A DNA stretch of 64,000 nt, taken from contig JANRBR010000039.1 of assembly GCA_030727405.1 (NCBI GenBank), positions 1 through 64,000 of the forward strand, written 5' to 3'. Every line of letters starts with the position of its first letter. Within the stretch, counting starts at the first letter, position 1. Below, one piece after another: positions 34,001-43,429 of the stretch. Made by a program: the position numbers and the translations under genes. This DNA comes from Crocinitomicaceae bacterium. GTDB taxonomy: Bacteria > Bacteroidota > Bacteroidia > Flavobacteriales_D > Crocinitomicaceae. Under the pieces are notes generated by a model. It did no database searches. It was not told where the DNA came from and worked only from the letters and a program-made list of their open reading frames with translations.

Positions 34001-36775
34001 TTGATAAAACAAATTTTCTCTCCCACTGAACATATTAAGTTGCTTACTGCAGTGTTGTTCTTTTTACTCATAGGAAACCAATCAAGTTGGGCACAGCAAA
34101 TGAAATTAAGCGGATCCATTTACGACACGTCGAATGTTGTTCCAATTAAAAACGTCTCTGTTATGGCCCTTCGATTGAAGGATTCTGTATTGCTCAATTT
34201 TACACGAACGAATCAGCAAGGTGAATTCACATTAACGGGATTTCCTATTGATACATTTCAACTTATTATTGAACACCCAAAATTAGAGACCAAAACATTC
34301 TACATCATTGGAAGCAAAGATAATTTCGACATAAAAGTTCCGCGCATTCAACTTTTACAAAAGACCCAGAATATTAGAGAAGTAACGGTGATCACCAATA
34401 AAAACGCGATTTACTTCCGTGGAGATACCCTTGTCTATGTTGCTGATTCATTTAAGGTTGGCCAAAATGCTGTGGTGGAAGATTTATTAAAAAAACTCCC
34501 GGGAATTAAAGTCAATGACGATGGAAGCATCACTTCTCAAGGAAAAGAAATCAGTAAAGTATTGGTTGATGGAGATGAATTTTTCGGTTCGGATCCAACG
34601 ATAGCCACCAGAAACTTAGGAGCAAATGGAGTTGCCTCCGTTCAAGTCTACGAGAAGAAAAACGAAGATGCTGCCATTGGTGAAGACGATAAAATCCAAG
34701 TCCTGGATTTAAAATTAAAAGACAATGCCAAAAAGGGTTATTTTGGTAAAATTTCAGGAGCCACGGACTTTGGACTCGTTCGAGACAATCCTTTCTATGA
34801 ATCAGAAGTTCTATTGAACAATTTCAACAAAAAGCAAAAAATTTCCGTTTTCATGCTGACCTCCAATACACCGAAGTCGAACTTTGGGTTTGGTGACATG
34901 AATAAATTTGGATTGGACAACGAGCGCAACAACAGCGGCATGTCGATGTGGGACCAATCCAGCAGAAACAATACTTCAGGCATACCTCAAACCATGAAAG
35001 CGGGTATTTACTACAGCGATAAAATTGGCAAAACGGGCAAGATTGGTTTCAACTACTCTTACTATGAAAATAAATTAAATGCTGTTTCGAGCAGCCAATC
35101 ACAATATTTCCTTCAAGACAGTTCTTACTTCACAAGGGATTCCGCTGCAAACATCTCCACGAATAAGTCACACAGGATAAACCTCACCTATTCAACAAAG
35201 TTAGATTCCTTAACCTACCTTGAGTTACGCCCTAACTTACATGTTGATTTTGGCGAATCGGATAATTTAAGTCAAAATAATTTCTTAGATGAATCCTTTA
35301 ATTCCTACCTAAACACAAGTATTCGGAATCAAAATACCTCGAAAGGAATGAGTAGTAATTCGAATGCCATCTTAAGACGTAAGTTTAAAAAGGTAAACCG
35401 TGAAATCGAATTGAAGTACATTTTAAGCAGTAATTCGAATGAATCTGATGGAAACTTGTACACGACCAACGGAGGTGTGCAAAACGACACGATTGACCAA
35501 CAAAAAATCAACGACAATGGAAGTTCTACACATTATGGAATATTGACGTACACTGAACCCATCGCTAAAAAATTCAAACTTCAATTGGAATACTACCTAG
35601 AATCAGGTAAATCGAACCAAACCAAACAGGCTTTTGAAAAAGATGCGACAGGGAATTACACTCAGCCAGTATCACTTTTCACCAATGCATTTGACAATTC
35701 ACGTTTTCAACAACGCGGGACGGGAATGCTTATTTTTGAGCACCGCCAGCACACCATAACTGGAGGACTAGGTTTTAGAAACATCAACGTGGAAAGCACC
35801 AACCTCATCTCCACACTTACTACAATACAGGACATCAATAACTTTTTACCGAAGTTCTCCTATCAATTTAAACCAGGAATGAGCAAGCGAATCAATTTGA
35901 ACTACTCTACGAATTCATCGCCTGCAGCCATTAATGATTTGCAACCTGTTCAAGACAACACAAACCCCAACAGAATTCAAATTGGAAATCCAGATTTAAA
36001 ACCAAACTACGTTCACAATTTGCGTTTAAATGCCAATGTTTGGCAAGCATTAACGGGGCGTTATTTTTGGGGAGGAGGTAATGCATCCCTTACGAATAAT
36101 GCATTTGCAACATCAACGGAATTTGATCAATTTGGTAGAACGATTGCGAAAACGGTAAACGTAGATGGGAATATTTTTGCCAATGTATATGCCGGAGGAG
36201 GTTTTCCTATTCTCAACCGTAAAATTGAATTTGCACCCAACTTAAATGGATCTTACAATAAATACACGAACTACATCAACGATCAAGAAAACGTAACCAA
36301 AACAACTGCTATTACAGCCGGATTGGACATTGAATTAAAATTGGATTCATTGGATGTTACGATTGGGAATTCTTACAGCTACAACAATCCTGTGAGCTCC
36401 TTATCTAGCGTGTCGAATCAACCATTCGCAACACAGAAATACTTTATTGAAGGTGAATGGAGATTGCCAAAGCATTTTGAGCTTAAGACGAATGCCACCT
36501 ACACCTTAAATACCGGAAGAGCGGCTGACTTTAACCGAAACATCTTCATTGTCAATGTGGAAATCAGTAAAGCCTTCTTGAGCACAGAAAACATCATTTT
36601 AACCCTTTCAGCGAACGATTTACTGAATCAAAACCTTAATTTACAACGCCAAATCAATGGAAACGTTATTACCGATAATTACACCCAAATTATCTCACGG
36701 TATTTTCTAATGAAATTAACATTTAAATTCAACAACAATAAAACAAAAGAAGATGACTTTAAAGGCTGGCATTAA
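34001..36775 (+). CDS. TonB-receptor-like outer-membrane barrel with CarbopepD_reg domain
   Basis: 924 residues from a TTG start. The segment after it gives a signal peptide ending SSWAQ, and no ATG lies upstream of the signal sequence. Order: carboxypeptidase-regulatory-like domain (about 36-110, GSIYDTSNVVPIKNVSV...GEFTLTGFP), a plug-like region (about 125-240, VVEDLLKKLPGIKVNDDGSITSQGK...VLVDGDEFFG), and a C-terminal barrel (OMP_b-brl_3 type). Such proteins resemble TonB-dependent receptors without a standard TonB box. Overlaps the GLPGLI gene by 23 bp. Confidence 0.85.
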   Translation: MIKQIFSPTEHIKLLTAVLFFLLIGNQSSWAQQMKLSGSIYDTSNVVPIKNVSVMALRLKDSVLLNFTRTNQQGEFTLTGFPIDTFQLIIEHPKLETKTFYIIGSKDNFDIKVPRIQLLQKTQNIREVTVITNKNAIYFRGDTLVYVADSFKVGQNAVVEDLLKKLPGIKVNDDGSITSQGKEISKVLVDGDEFFGSDPTIATRNLGANGVASVQVYEKKNEDAAIGEDDKIQVLDLKLKDNAKKGYFGKISGATDFGLVRDNPFYESEVLLNNFNKKQKISVFMLTSNTPKSNFGFGDMNKFGLDNERNNSGMSMWDQSSRNNTSGIPQTMKAGIYYSDKIGKTGKIGFNYSYYENKLNAVSSSQSQYFLQDSSYFTRDSAANISTNKSHRINLTYSTKLDSLTYLELRPNLHVDFGESDNLSQNNFLDESFNSYLNTSIRNQNTSKGMSSNSNAILRRKFKKVNREIELKYILSSNSNESDGNLYTTNGGVQNDTIDQQKINDNGSSTHYGILTYTEPIAKKFKLQLEYYLESGKSNQTKQAFEKDATGNYTQPVSLFTNAFDNSRFQQRGTGMLIFEHRQHTITGGLGFRNINVESTNLISTLTTIQDINNFLPKFSYQFKPGMSKRINLNYSTNSSPAAINDLQPVQDNTNPNRIQIGNPDLKPNYVHNLRLNANVWQALTGRYFWGGGNASLTNNAFATSTEFDQFGRTIAKTVNVDGNIFANVYAGGGFPILNRKIEFAPNLNGSYNKYTNYINDQENVTKTTAITAGLDIELKLDSLDVTIGNSYSYNNPVSSLSSVSNQPFATQKYFIEGEWRLPKHFELKTNATYTLNTGRAADFNRNIFIVNVEISKAFLSTENIILTLSANDLLNQNLNLQRQINGNVITDNYTQIISRYFLMKLTFKFNNNKTKEDDFKGWH

Positions 36776-37481
36776 CTTAATCGTTCTGATTCTTTGCGTT
36801 GGATTCCAAGCAAATGGTCAATACATCCTCTCTGGTAAGGTCACCTTTGAGCGCCGTACGAATTTGGAAAAGAAATTCACGGATCAACGCATGCGTCGCA
36901 TGATTACCGAGGAGAATAAAATCAAAAATGAATTGTTTACCCTTTACTTCAATGACACTGCTTCCGTTTTCAAGGCGATTCCAACGGATAAAATAGATGA
37001 CATGGCATGGATGACGACCAAAAACAGCTATTATCAAAGCCTAAGTTCTCAAAAACAACTTACCGTTCTTGGTTTGATGGGACAAAACGTATATGTTTCT
37101 GATAGCCTTCCTACTCGAACATGGAAAATCACGGATGGCAAACGCAGTATTTGTGGCTATGAATGCCGAAAAGCTGTTTACCAAAAAAACGATAGTACGC
37201 GTATTTATGCATGGTACACCACAGCATTGGTACCATCCGTTGGTCCAGAAGGATTCTGCGGTCTACCAGGAACCATTCTTGGCTTAGCTACGGAAGATGG
37301 GGGAATTATTTACTTCGCAAAAAAAGTGGAGGAAATGGAACCAAGCAAAGAAGACATGACCATTGAAGCAGGTAAAAACAAAGTATTCACTTTGAATGAA
37401 CTTCGGATTAAAATCGAAAAGGACTATGGAAACATGCCTTGGGGTAAACGCATGTTTGAAGACCTATTTAGGTGGCTATAA
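36753..37481 (+). CDS. GLPGLI family secreted protein
   Basis: 242 residues with a signal peptide (about 1-22, ending FQANGQ) and the family's name-giving motif as CGLPGTILGL (about 170-179). The family is Bacteroidota-specific with unknown function, and members usually sit beside a CarbopepD_reg barrel protein, as here (23-bp overlap). This strongly suggests joint function at the outer membrane. Confidence 0.9.
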   Translation: MTLKAGINLIVLILCVGFQANGQYILSGKVTFERRTNLEKKFTDQRMRRMITEENKIKNELFTLYFNDTASVFKAIPTDKIDDMAWMTTKNSYYQSLSSQKQLTVLGLMGQNVYVSDSLPTRTWKITDGKRSICGYECRKAVYQKNDSTRIYAWYTTALVPSVGPEGFCGLPGTILGLATEDGGIIYFAKKVEEMEPSKEDMTIEAGKNKVFTLNELRIKIEKDYGNMPWGKRMFEDLFRWL

Positions 37482-37493
37482 CACGAGGATAAT

Positions 37494-38360
37494 ATGAAAG
37501 GAATCATTTTAGCAGGAGGATCAGGAACCCGACTTCACCCCTTGACTTTGGCGGTAAGCAAGCAGTTAATGCCTGTTTTTGACAAACCCATGATTTATTA
37601 TCCCCTTTCCATTCTTATGAGTGCAGGGATCAAAGATATTTTAATCATTTCCACACCCCACGATTTGCCGCATTTCCAGAAATTGCTGGGAAATGGAGAA
37701 CAATTAGGCTGTCAATTTTCTTATGCCGTGCAAGAAGTTCCAAATGGATTGGCACAAGCTTTTGTCATCGGTAAATCCTTCATCGGGAAGGACAAAGTTG
37801 CACTTATACTTGGTGATAATATTTTTTACGGTGTTGGAATGGACGCATTGTTAAAAGAAAACAATGACCCTGAAGGCGGAGTGGTTTATGCGTATCACGT
37901 GAGCGATCCTGAACGCTATGGAGTCGTTGAATTTGATGACAACATGAACGCAGTATCGATTGAAGAAAAACCCAAAAATCCAAAATCAAATTTTGCCGTT
38001 CCAGGACTCTATTTTTATGACAACAGCGTGGTACATATTGCCGAAAACTTAAAGCCATCTGCCAGAGGAGAATATGAAATCACCGATGTCAATGCCGCCT
38101 ATTTAAAACAGGGAAAGCTCAAAGTTGCTGTTTTGGATAGAGGTACTGCATGGTTAGATACCGGTACTTTTGCTTCACTGATGCAAGCAGGACAATTTGT
38201 TCAAGTCATCGAAGAACGACAAGGATTAAAAATTGGGTGCATAGAAGAAGTGGCCTATCGAAACGGATTTATTTCGAAAGATCAATTGAAACAAATTGCT
38301 GAACCACTTGTTAAAAGCGGATATGGGTCCTATTTGCTACAATTGTTAAAACGCCGATGA
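37494..38360 (+). CDS. rfbA: Glucose-1-phosphate thymidylyltransferase
   Basis: 288 residues. Makes dTDP-glucose, the first step to dTDP-rhamnose for surface polysaccharide. [11 protein letters not shown] (8-18), [24 protein letters not shown] and [20 protein letters not shown] are clear. The partners rfbB, rfbC and rfbD are not in the window. The stop overlaps the next ATG by 4 bp. Confidence 0.96.
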   Translation: MKGIILAGGSGTRLHPLTLAVSKQLMPVFDKPMIYYPLSILMSAGIKDILIISTPHDLPHFQKLLGNGEQLGCQFSYAVQEVPNGLAQAFVIGKSFIGKDKVALILGDNIFYGVGMDALLKENNDPEGGVVYAYHVSDPERYGVVEFDDNMNAVSIEEKPKNPKSNFAVPGLYFYDNSVVHIAENLKPSARGEYEITDVNAAYLKQGKLKVAVLDRGTAWLDTGTFASLMQAGQFVQVIEERQGLKIGCIEEVAYRNGFISKDQLKQIAEPLVKSGYGSYLLQLLKRR

Positions 38361-39322
38361 ATATGCTAGAAACGTATGGTCAACGCATTGAAAAGGAAAT
38401 TAATTCGTATTCTTTCCCATTAAAACCATCCAATTTATACGATCCACTTAGGTATTTTATGACCCTAGGAGGAAAACGGATGAGACCCATGTTGACCCTC
38501 ATGTCTGCTAAACTTTTCGGAAAAACCATGGAGGATGCCATTCATGCTGCGATGACCGTGGAATTATTTCACAATTTCTCATTGATACATGATGATATTA
38601 TGGATGAGGCTCCGTTACGAAGGGCGCAACAAACCGTGCACGAAAAATGGAATACAAATATCGCCATTCTTTCTGGAGATGTACTTTTCGTTAAAGCGTA
38701 CGAAGAACTCAGTAAAAGTCCTGGCCACTTAATTCCTGAACTATTGGTTTTGTTCAATCGGACTGCTATTGAAGTATGCGAAGGACAGCAAATGGACATG
38801 GACTTTGAAACACGGGATGATGTTTCCAGCGAGGAATACATCGAAATGATTCGTTTAAAAACTTCGGTTTTATTAGGTTGTGCATTGGAAATGGGAGCCA
38901 TTATCGGTGAAACCAATCCTGAAAACAGAAGTTCCTTATATTCCTTTGGCGTACATTTAGGTATTGCCTTTCAAATTCAAGATGACTTATTGGATCTATA
39001 TGGAAATCCTGAAAAGGTAGGAAAACAAGTTGGTGGAGATGTGCTCGCGAATAAAAAAACGCTCCTTTCTATTTTAGCGAAAACCCATGCCAATTCTTCT
39101 CAACTAGAAACATTAAGCAAACTTCAAGTCGAATTGAATGATTCCTATAAAATTTCGGAAACGAAACTTATCTTCGAACAACTTCAAATTGAATCCCTTT
39201 GCAAGCAAGAAATGAAAAGACATTACACCCTTGCAATGAAAGCTTTAAACCAAATTGAAACGCAAGAATCTGCTTTTGAATTAGAACAATTAGCAGAATT
39301 TCTTTTTCACCGGGAATATTAG
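38357..39322 (+). CDS. Polyprenyl diphosphate synthase
   Basis: 321-residue trans-prenyltransferase. First aspartate-rich motif DDIMDEA (about 78-84) after LIH, second motif DDLLDLYG near 207; GGKRMRP near the N terminus binds isopentenyl diphosphate. It makes a longer-chain isoprenoid, probably for quinone or lipid carrier; chain length is not certain (residues before DDxxD would need modelling). Overlaps rfbA by 4 bp. Confidence 0.92.
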   Translation: MNMLETYGQRIEKEINSYSFPLKPSNLYDPLRYFMTLGGKRMRPMLTLMSAKLFGKTMEDAIHAAMTVELFHNFSLIHDDIMDEAPLRRAQQTVHEKWNTNIAILSGDVLFVKAYEELSKSPGHLIPELLVLFNRTAIEVCEGQQMDMDFETRDDVSSEEYIEMIRLKTSVLLGCALEMGAIIGETNPENRSSLYSFGVHLGIAFQIQDDLLDLYGNPEKVGKQVGGDVLANKKTLLSILAKTHANSSQLETLSKLQVELNDSYKISETKLIFEQLQIESLCKQEMKRHYTLAMKALNQIETQESAFELEQLAEFLFHREY

Positions 39323-39385
39323 GCAAAACTATTTGTTCTAATAAGATTTTTCATTAAATTCGCCTTACCTATAAATTAATTAATT

Positions 39386-41203
39386 ATGAAAAAAGTCTAC
39401 TTATTAACTGCCTTGGCCTTCGCTAGTCTTGGCGTTTCTGCTCAGAAACAAAAAATGACGGCTAAAGAAATGAATGCTGAAGTCATTCAAAAATCTAGCT
39501 TAAAACCAGTTGCTACACAAAAAGTAACGGTTTGGTCTAATGATTTCTCAAACGCCACTAACTGGTCGTTTGCGAATGCAACAAATGATAATCAAGATTG
39601 GATTATCTCTACAAGTACTTCTACTACCTTAGGGTACGGTACAGGTGCTTTTCTCGATCCAAACAGCACCATTTCAAATGAAAATGGATATGCATTGTTT
39701 GATTCTGATGCCGTTGGTATGGACGGTGGAAACCAAGATGCAACGATGACCTTAACTGGTTCCATCGATTGTTCAGCTTATCCAAACGTGATTTTAGAGT
39801 TTACTCAACGTGTGCGTATGTGGCAAACTACGGAGACTATCTTTGAAGTAAGTAACGATAACGGTGCTACTTGGGTTCAGTTTCCTGTGAACTTAGACAA
39901 AGCAACAAGTACCCTTTACCAAGAGACTTCTCAGGTGAATATTTCTTCAGCTGCAGGTGGACAAGCAAACGTAAAAATCCGTCTTCGATACATCGGAGCT
40001 TGGGATTACGCGTGGTTAGTAGATGATTTAAAAATCATTGAGCAACCAGCATATGACTTACGTTCATTGTCTCCATTCGTAGCGGGAACGAACAACGAAG
40101 GTTTAGAATATGGTAAAACACCAGTTGCTCACCTTGATGCGTCATACGATGTTGGTGGTAGCGTGATAAACTTCGGAGCTGCAGCAAATACAAACACGAT
40201 TGCTAATGTAAGCTTTGGTTCTGGTTTAGTATACAACTATAATGTTGGATCAATCAATTCAGGTGATACTTTATCTTACGGAGCTACTGAAACACCTAAC
40301 CTTTCTGTTGGAATGTATAACGGTGTTTATACTGTTTCTTCAACAGAGGAAGCTGCAGGTAGTGCTTTGTTTGCAAACAACGTTGGAAACAGAAATTTCG
40401 AAGTAACGAACAATGTATACGCATTGGACGGTATTGGTGTGAATCCAGCTTCATTGCAAACAACAACTACTTTGGGTTCTAACTCATTTACAACAACTAC
40501 AGGTACCATTTTCGCTAACATGTACCACCTACGTGGCGGAAACACAAACAACGTTGTAGTATCATTGGAAATTGGTATCGCTAGTACAACTACGGCTGGA
40601 ACTCAAATCCAAGTTGCTATGATTGACACAATGGAAATGATTACAAATGATGGTTTCCAATCATTGACTGATTTAAATAGTAACGTTGCAGAAAGTGATT
40701 ATTACGCAGTTACTGCAGCAGACATCGCAGCAGGTAAAATCACTGTATTCTTCCCTCAACCAGTTGCATTAGGTGACGGAGCTTACTACGCGGCTGTGTT
40801 AACAGAAGTTTCTACTACGAACATCATTCGTATCTTAAACGACGAAACAGTTCTTCAACCTTGGTATGCATCTGTTATTCACTTAATCAATGACGGTGGA
40901 ACATACTCAAATGGAAACGCATTAGCGATTCGCATGAACATGGGTGTTTTAGGATTGGATAACGAAACAGCAACAACTGTATCTGTTTACCCTAACCCAA
41001 CTTCAGAAGTTGTAACCATTGAAAGCAACATGACAGAAGGTTCTATCCAAATCATGGACTTAACTGGTAAAGTAATTGCAAATGAAATGATTAATGGTGT
41101 TTCTACATCATTCAATACATCTGCATTAACAAACGGAATGTACACAGTGATCCTTACAAACGGTTCAACTGTTGAAACACGTAAATTCATTGTTCAACAC
41201 TAA
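39386..41203 (+). CDS. T9SS-secreted protein with C-terminal sorting domain
   Basis: 605 residues. Signal peptide MKKVYLLTALAFASLGVSAQ, then a beta-jellyroll region (about 45-215, NDFSNATNWSFANATNDNQDWII...AWLVDDLKI) resembling the choice-of-anchor-J/MAM-like domains of this group. A long Thr/Asn/Gly-rich beta region follows, then a type A T9SS sorting domain (about 525-605, VSVYPNPTSEVVTIES...GMYTVILTNG...RKFIVQH). No catalytic motif seen; binding or adhesion is a guess. Ends in a strong terminator. Confidence 0.9.
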   Translation: MKKVYLLTALAFASLGVSAQKQKMTAKEMNAEVIQKSSLKPVATQKVTVWSNDFSNATNWSFANATNDNQDWIISTSTSTTLGYGTGAFLDPNSTISNENGYALFDSDAVGMDGGNQDATMTLTGSIDCSAYPNVILEFTQRVRMWQTTETIFEVSNDNGATWVQFPVNLDKATSTLYQETSQVNISSAAGGQANVKIRLRYIGAWDYAWLVDDLKIIEQPAYDLRSLSPFVAGTNNEGLEYGKTPVAHLDASYDVGGSVINFGAAANTNTIANVSFGSGLVYNYNVGSINSGDTLSYGATETPNLSVGMYNGVYTVSSTEEAAGSALFANNVGNRNFEVTNNVYALDGIGVNPASLQTTTTLGSNSFTTTTGTIFANMYHLRGGNTNNVVVSLEIGIASTTTAGTQIQVAMIDTMEMITNDGFQSLTDLNSNVAESDYYAVTAADIAAGKITVFFPQPVALGDGAYYAAVLTEVSTTNIIRILNDETVLQPWYASVIHLINDGGTYSNGNALAIRMNMGVLGLDNETATTVSVYPNPTSEVVTIESNMTEGSIQIMDLTGKVIANEMINGVSTSFNTSALTNGMYTVILTNGSTVETRKFIVQH

Positions 41204-41223
41204 GAACAAATAAATAGAATTAG

Positions 41224-41253
41224 AAAACCGCTCAGAAATGGGCGGTTTTTTTT
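41224..41253 (+). terminator. Bidirectional terminator between T9SS cargo and hydrolase genes
   Basis: 10-bp stem (41224-41233 with 41240-41249, one G-T pair), T-run after it on the plus strand and A-run before it, so it can work from both sides of this convergent pair. Confidence 0.88.
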
Positions 41254-42013
41254 ATCTCAAACAAAATCCAAGGACACAATCTACAAAGGCATCTGGCGCC
41301 TCCGCATGGACCCAATGTCCAGCTTGTTCAATGCTGTTCAATTGAGAATCTGGAAAGTAGTTTTCCAAAACAGGAATGTCTTCGTCCAAAATATAATTGG
41401 ACAATGTACCACGAATGAACAAGGTAGGCACTAAAACTTCTTCCTCCGGCAAAGCACTCAAAATTTCGGTCATCGAGGCCTCTAGAACGGGGAAATTAAC
41501 CCTCCAGGATAATCTTCCTTTCTCTATCCAATACAAGTTCTTTAAAAGAAATTGTCTGACGCCTTCTGAATCAATGAATTGTTTCAAAATCGACTCCGCT
41601 TCACTTCGAGCACTAAGTTGATTCAAGTCAATGTTATTAAATGCCACCAAAATATGCTGGTGATGCAAGGGATAGGTTTTTACTCCCATGTCGACCACAA
41701 TAAGTTTGGACAACAAGGAGGCGTTTTTTTGCGCAAAATGCATGGCAACCTTCCCTCCCATCGAATGACCAAGTAAAATCACTTCTTTCAAATCCAACTT
41801 GAGGAATAAAGCTTCTAAGTCCTGAACCATCAATGCATAGGAAAACTTGTCTGACCATGGGGAATGACCATGATTTCTTAAATCGACTAAAATAACGCGG
41901 TAGTATTCTGCAAATTTCTTTGCTTGGCTCTGCCAATTATCTGAAAAACCGAATAAACCATGAAGGATAACGAGGGGCTTCCCCTCACCCATTTCTCGGT
42001 AAAACAATTCCAT
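41252..42013 (-). CDS. Alpha/beta hydrolase (YbfF-like esterase)
   Basis: 253 residues. LHGLFG near 18, DLRNHGHS (44-51), nucleophile Ser84 in GHSMGGKVA, and catalytic His in AGHWVHAEAP near 234. Pattern and length match YbfF-type carboxyl esterases (acyl-CoA and short ester hydrolysis reported for the family). The ATG abuts (1-bp overlap) the upstream metal-binding lipoprotein gene. Confidence 0.9.
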   Translation of the reverse strand: MELFYREMGEGKPLVILHGLFGFSDNWQSQAKKFAEYYRVILVDLRNHGHSPWSDKFSYALMVQDLEALFLKLDLKEVILLGHSMGGKVAMHFAQKNASLLSKLIVVDMGVKTYPLHHQHILVAFNNIDLNQLSARSEAESILKQFIDSEGVRQFLLKNLYWIEKGRLSWRVNFPVLEASMTEILSALPEEEVLVPTLFIRGTLSNYILDEDIPVLENYFPDSQLNSIEQAGHWVHAEAPDAFVDCVLGFCLR

Positions 42014-42378
42014 TAAATGGATTTTTTAGAAACGACTTTTGCTGTAAATTGTTTGTCGTTGATCGTATTTAATATAGAAGCTATTTTGTTAGATGAAATC
42101 AACAAACTGTCGTAAGAAACTTGCACTAATTGGGTTTTCTCACCTTCGACAAAATTCACTTCAACACGTTCTACTCCGCCTGCATTTTTTAATTCCTTGC
42201 GCATCGAACCACCACAGGCCATTTGACAAACCATCCCCTCCACGTTCAAATCGATTTGAGCATTTGCTTTAACTGGAATGGATGTAGTAATTTTTGTTAC
42301 TTGCTTTTTTTCTGTAGTTTTCGCTTCTTGACAAGAAAATATCAAACCAAGAACCAAGAAGAATGGAATTTTTTTCAT
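42013..42378 (-). CDS. HMA-domain lipoprotein (heavy-metal binding)
   Basis: 121 residues. Lipoprotein signal with lipobox LIFSC (Cys16), then a heavy-metal-associated fold (about 40-115). The metal site reads GMVCQMACGGSM: Cys51 and Cys55 are spaced CxxxC instead of the standard CxxC, a spacing known in Bacteroidota. It probably binds copper or another soft metal in the periplasm. Co-transcribed with the downstream hydrolase. Confidence 0.85.
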   Translation of the reverse strand: MKKIPFFLVLGLIFSCQEAKTTEKKQVTKITTSIPVKANAQIDLNVEGMVCQMACGGSMRKELKNAGGVERVEVNFVEGEKTQLVQVSYDSLLISSNKIASILNTINDKQFTAKVVSKKSI

Positions 42379-42382
42379 ACCA

Positions 42383-42390
42383 CAAAATTA
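42383..42390 (-). promoter_or_regulatory. -7 box (TAATTTTG) of the HMA lipoprotein gene
   Basis: On the minus strand, ending 4 nt before the ATG at 42378. No -33 TTG at the expected distance. Confidence 0.4.
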
Positions 42391-42423
42391 CAATGTTTGT
42401 GCTGAAAATTGATGTTTGTTTAG

Positions 42424-42431
42424 TACATTTG
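42424..42431 (+). promoter_or_regulatory. -7 box (TACATTTG) of the small lipoprotein gene
   Basis: TAnnTTTG with a TTG (42397-42399) 24 nt upstream, slightly wider than consensus. 15 nt before the ATG at 42447. Confidence 0.45.
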
Positions 42432-42446
42432 AAAAAAAACTTAATT

Positions 42447-42878
42447 ATGAGAATCGCATTTGCAGCCCTTTTTATTTCCACATTGTTTCTTTCTGCGTGT
42501 AATAAATACAGTGAAGGTCCAAATTTCTCCGCTTTAACAAGAAAAGCACGCATTTGTAATGATTGGGAATTAACCGCCTACTCAGTAGATGGAGATAATG
42601 CCTTCGACGCGAGCAATACGACTAAATTAAGCATTGATAAAGATGGTACCTACTCGATTTCGGTTACGTCAAATGAACTTGGTCAAATTCAAGGAGAATA
42701 CTCCAATGGTCGTTGGGAATTTGCAGATAAAGATGAAGTTCTTTATTTTTATGAAGATTCAACGGCTAAGCCAACACGCGAATTCAGCATTAGAGAGTTA
42801 CGCAATAAACAATTAGTAATCGTTGAGGACTTATTTCAGACAGGTGAGTCTCATCGCTTTACCTACCAGCCTCAATAA
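42447..42878 (+). CDS. Small lipocalin-like lipoprotein
   Basis: 143 residues from ATG 42447 (the longer frame has no signal peptide at its start). Lipobox LFLSAC (Cys18). The mature part has the W-E-L-T...Y-S-V strand pattern of lipocalin-like Bacteroidota proteins (NDWELTAYSVDGDN, GRWEFADKDEVLYFYED). No named function. Confidence 0.8.
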   Translation: MRIAFAALFISTLFLSACNKYSEGPNFSALTRKARICNDWELTAYSVDGDNAFDASNTTKLSIDKDGTYSISVTSNELGQIQGEYSNGRWEFADKDEVLYFYEDSTAKPTREFSIRELRNKQLVIVEDLFQTGESHRFTYQPQ

Positions 42879-42889
42879 GAAATCACTAC

Positions 42890-43414
42890 CTAAACAAAGT
42901 TAGGATCGACTTCCATCCTGTGGCCACATTGCTGACACGTTCGCATTTCTTCAGAACCATAAAATTCCTTGAACCGAGGAATGAAATCTTTTTCGATGTT
43001 TTCCAATGGAAAGCGATAGGTTTTTAAGTGATTGTTGCATTTTTCGCAAAACCACATGAGACCATCTTGCAAATCAGTTCCTTTGCGTACGCGCTCGATG
43101 ACAAGCCCAATGGTGTTTTCACCCCTAGATGGTGAATGAGGTGTATTCGCTGGAAGCAAAAATAATTCACCTTCTTTAACGACAACATCCTTTGCTTGAC
43201 CATTTTCTTGAATACGCACTAATATGTCGCCTTCGATTTGATAAAATAGCTCCTCACTTTCATTAAAATGGTAATCTTTTCTGGCATTCGGTCCAGCAAC
43301 GACCATCACAATAAAATCTCCAGCCTCCTTGTATAAATTTTTATTCGATACAGGCGGCTTCAGTAAATCTCTGTTTTCATCGATCCACTTTTTTAGGTTA
43401 AAAGGAGCTAACAT
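42890..43414 (-). CDS. nbaC: 3-Hydroxyanthranilate 3,4-dioxygenase
   Basis: 174-residue cupin that opens the ring of 3-hydroxyanthranilate towards quinolinate (NAD synthesis). Fe ligands His49, Glu55 and His93 fit the known HAAO pattern. A rubredoxin-like metal site is formed by Cys123, 126, 160 and 163 (bacterial HAAO trait). With kmo at 14.7 kb it supports tryptophan-to-NAD metabolism. It lies 15 nt beyond acyl-CoA dehydrogenase in the same direction. Confidence 0.96.
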   Translation of the reverse strand: MLAPFNLKKWIDENRDLLKPPVSNKNLYKEAGDFIVMVVAGPNARKDYHFNESEELFYQIEGDILVRIQENGQAKDVVVKEGELFLLPANTPHSPSRGENTIGLVIERVRKGTDLQDGLMWFCEKCNNHLKTYRFPLENIEKDFIPRFKEFYGSEEMRTCQQCGHRMEVDPNFV

Positions 43415-43429
43415 TTTTTCGATTTTAAA

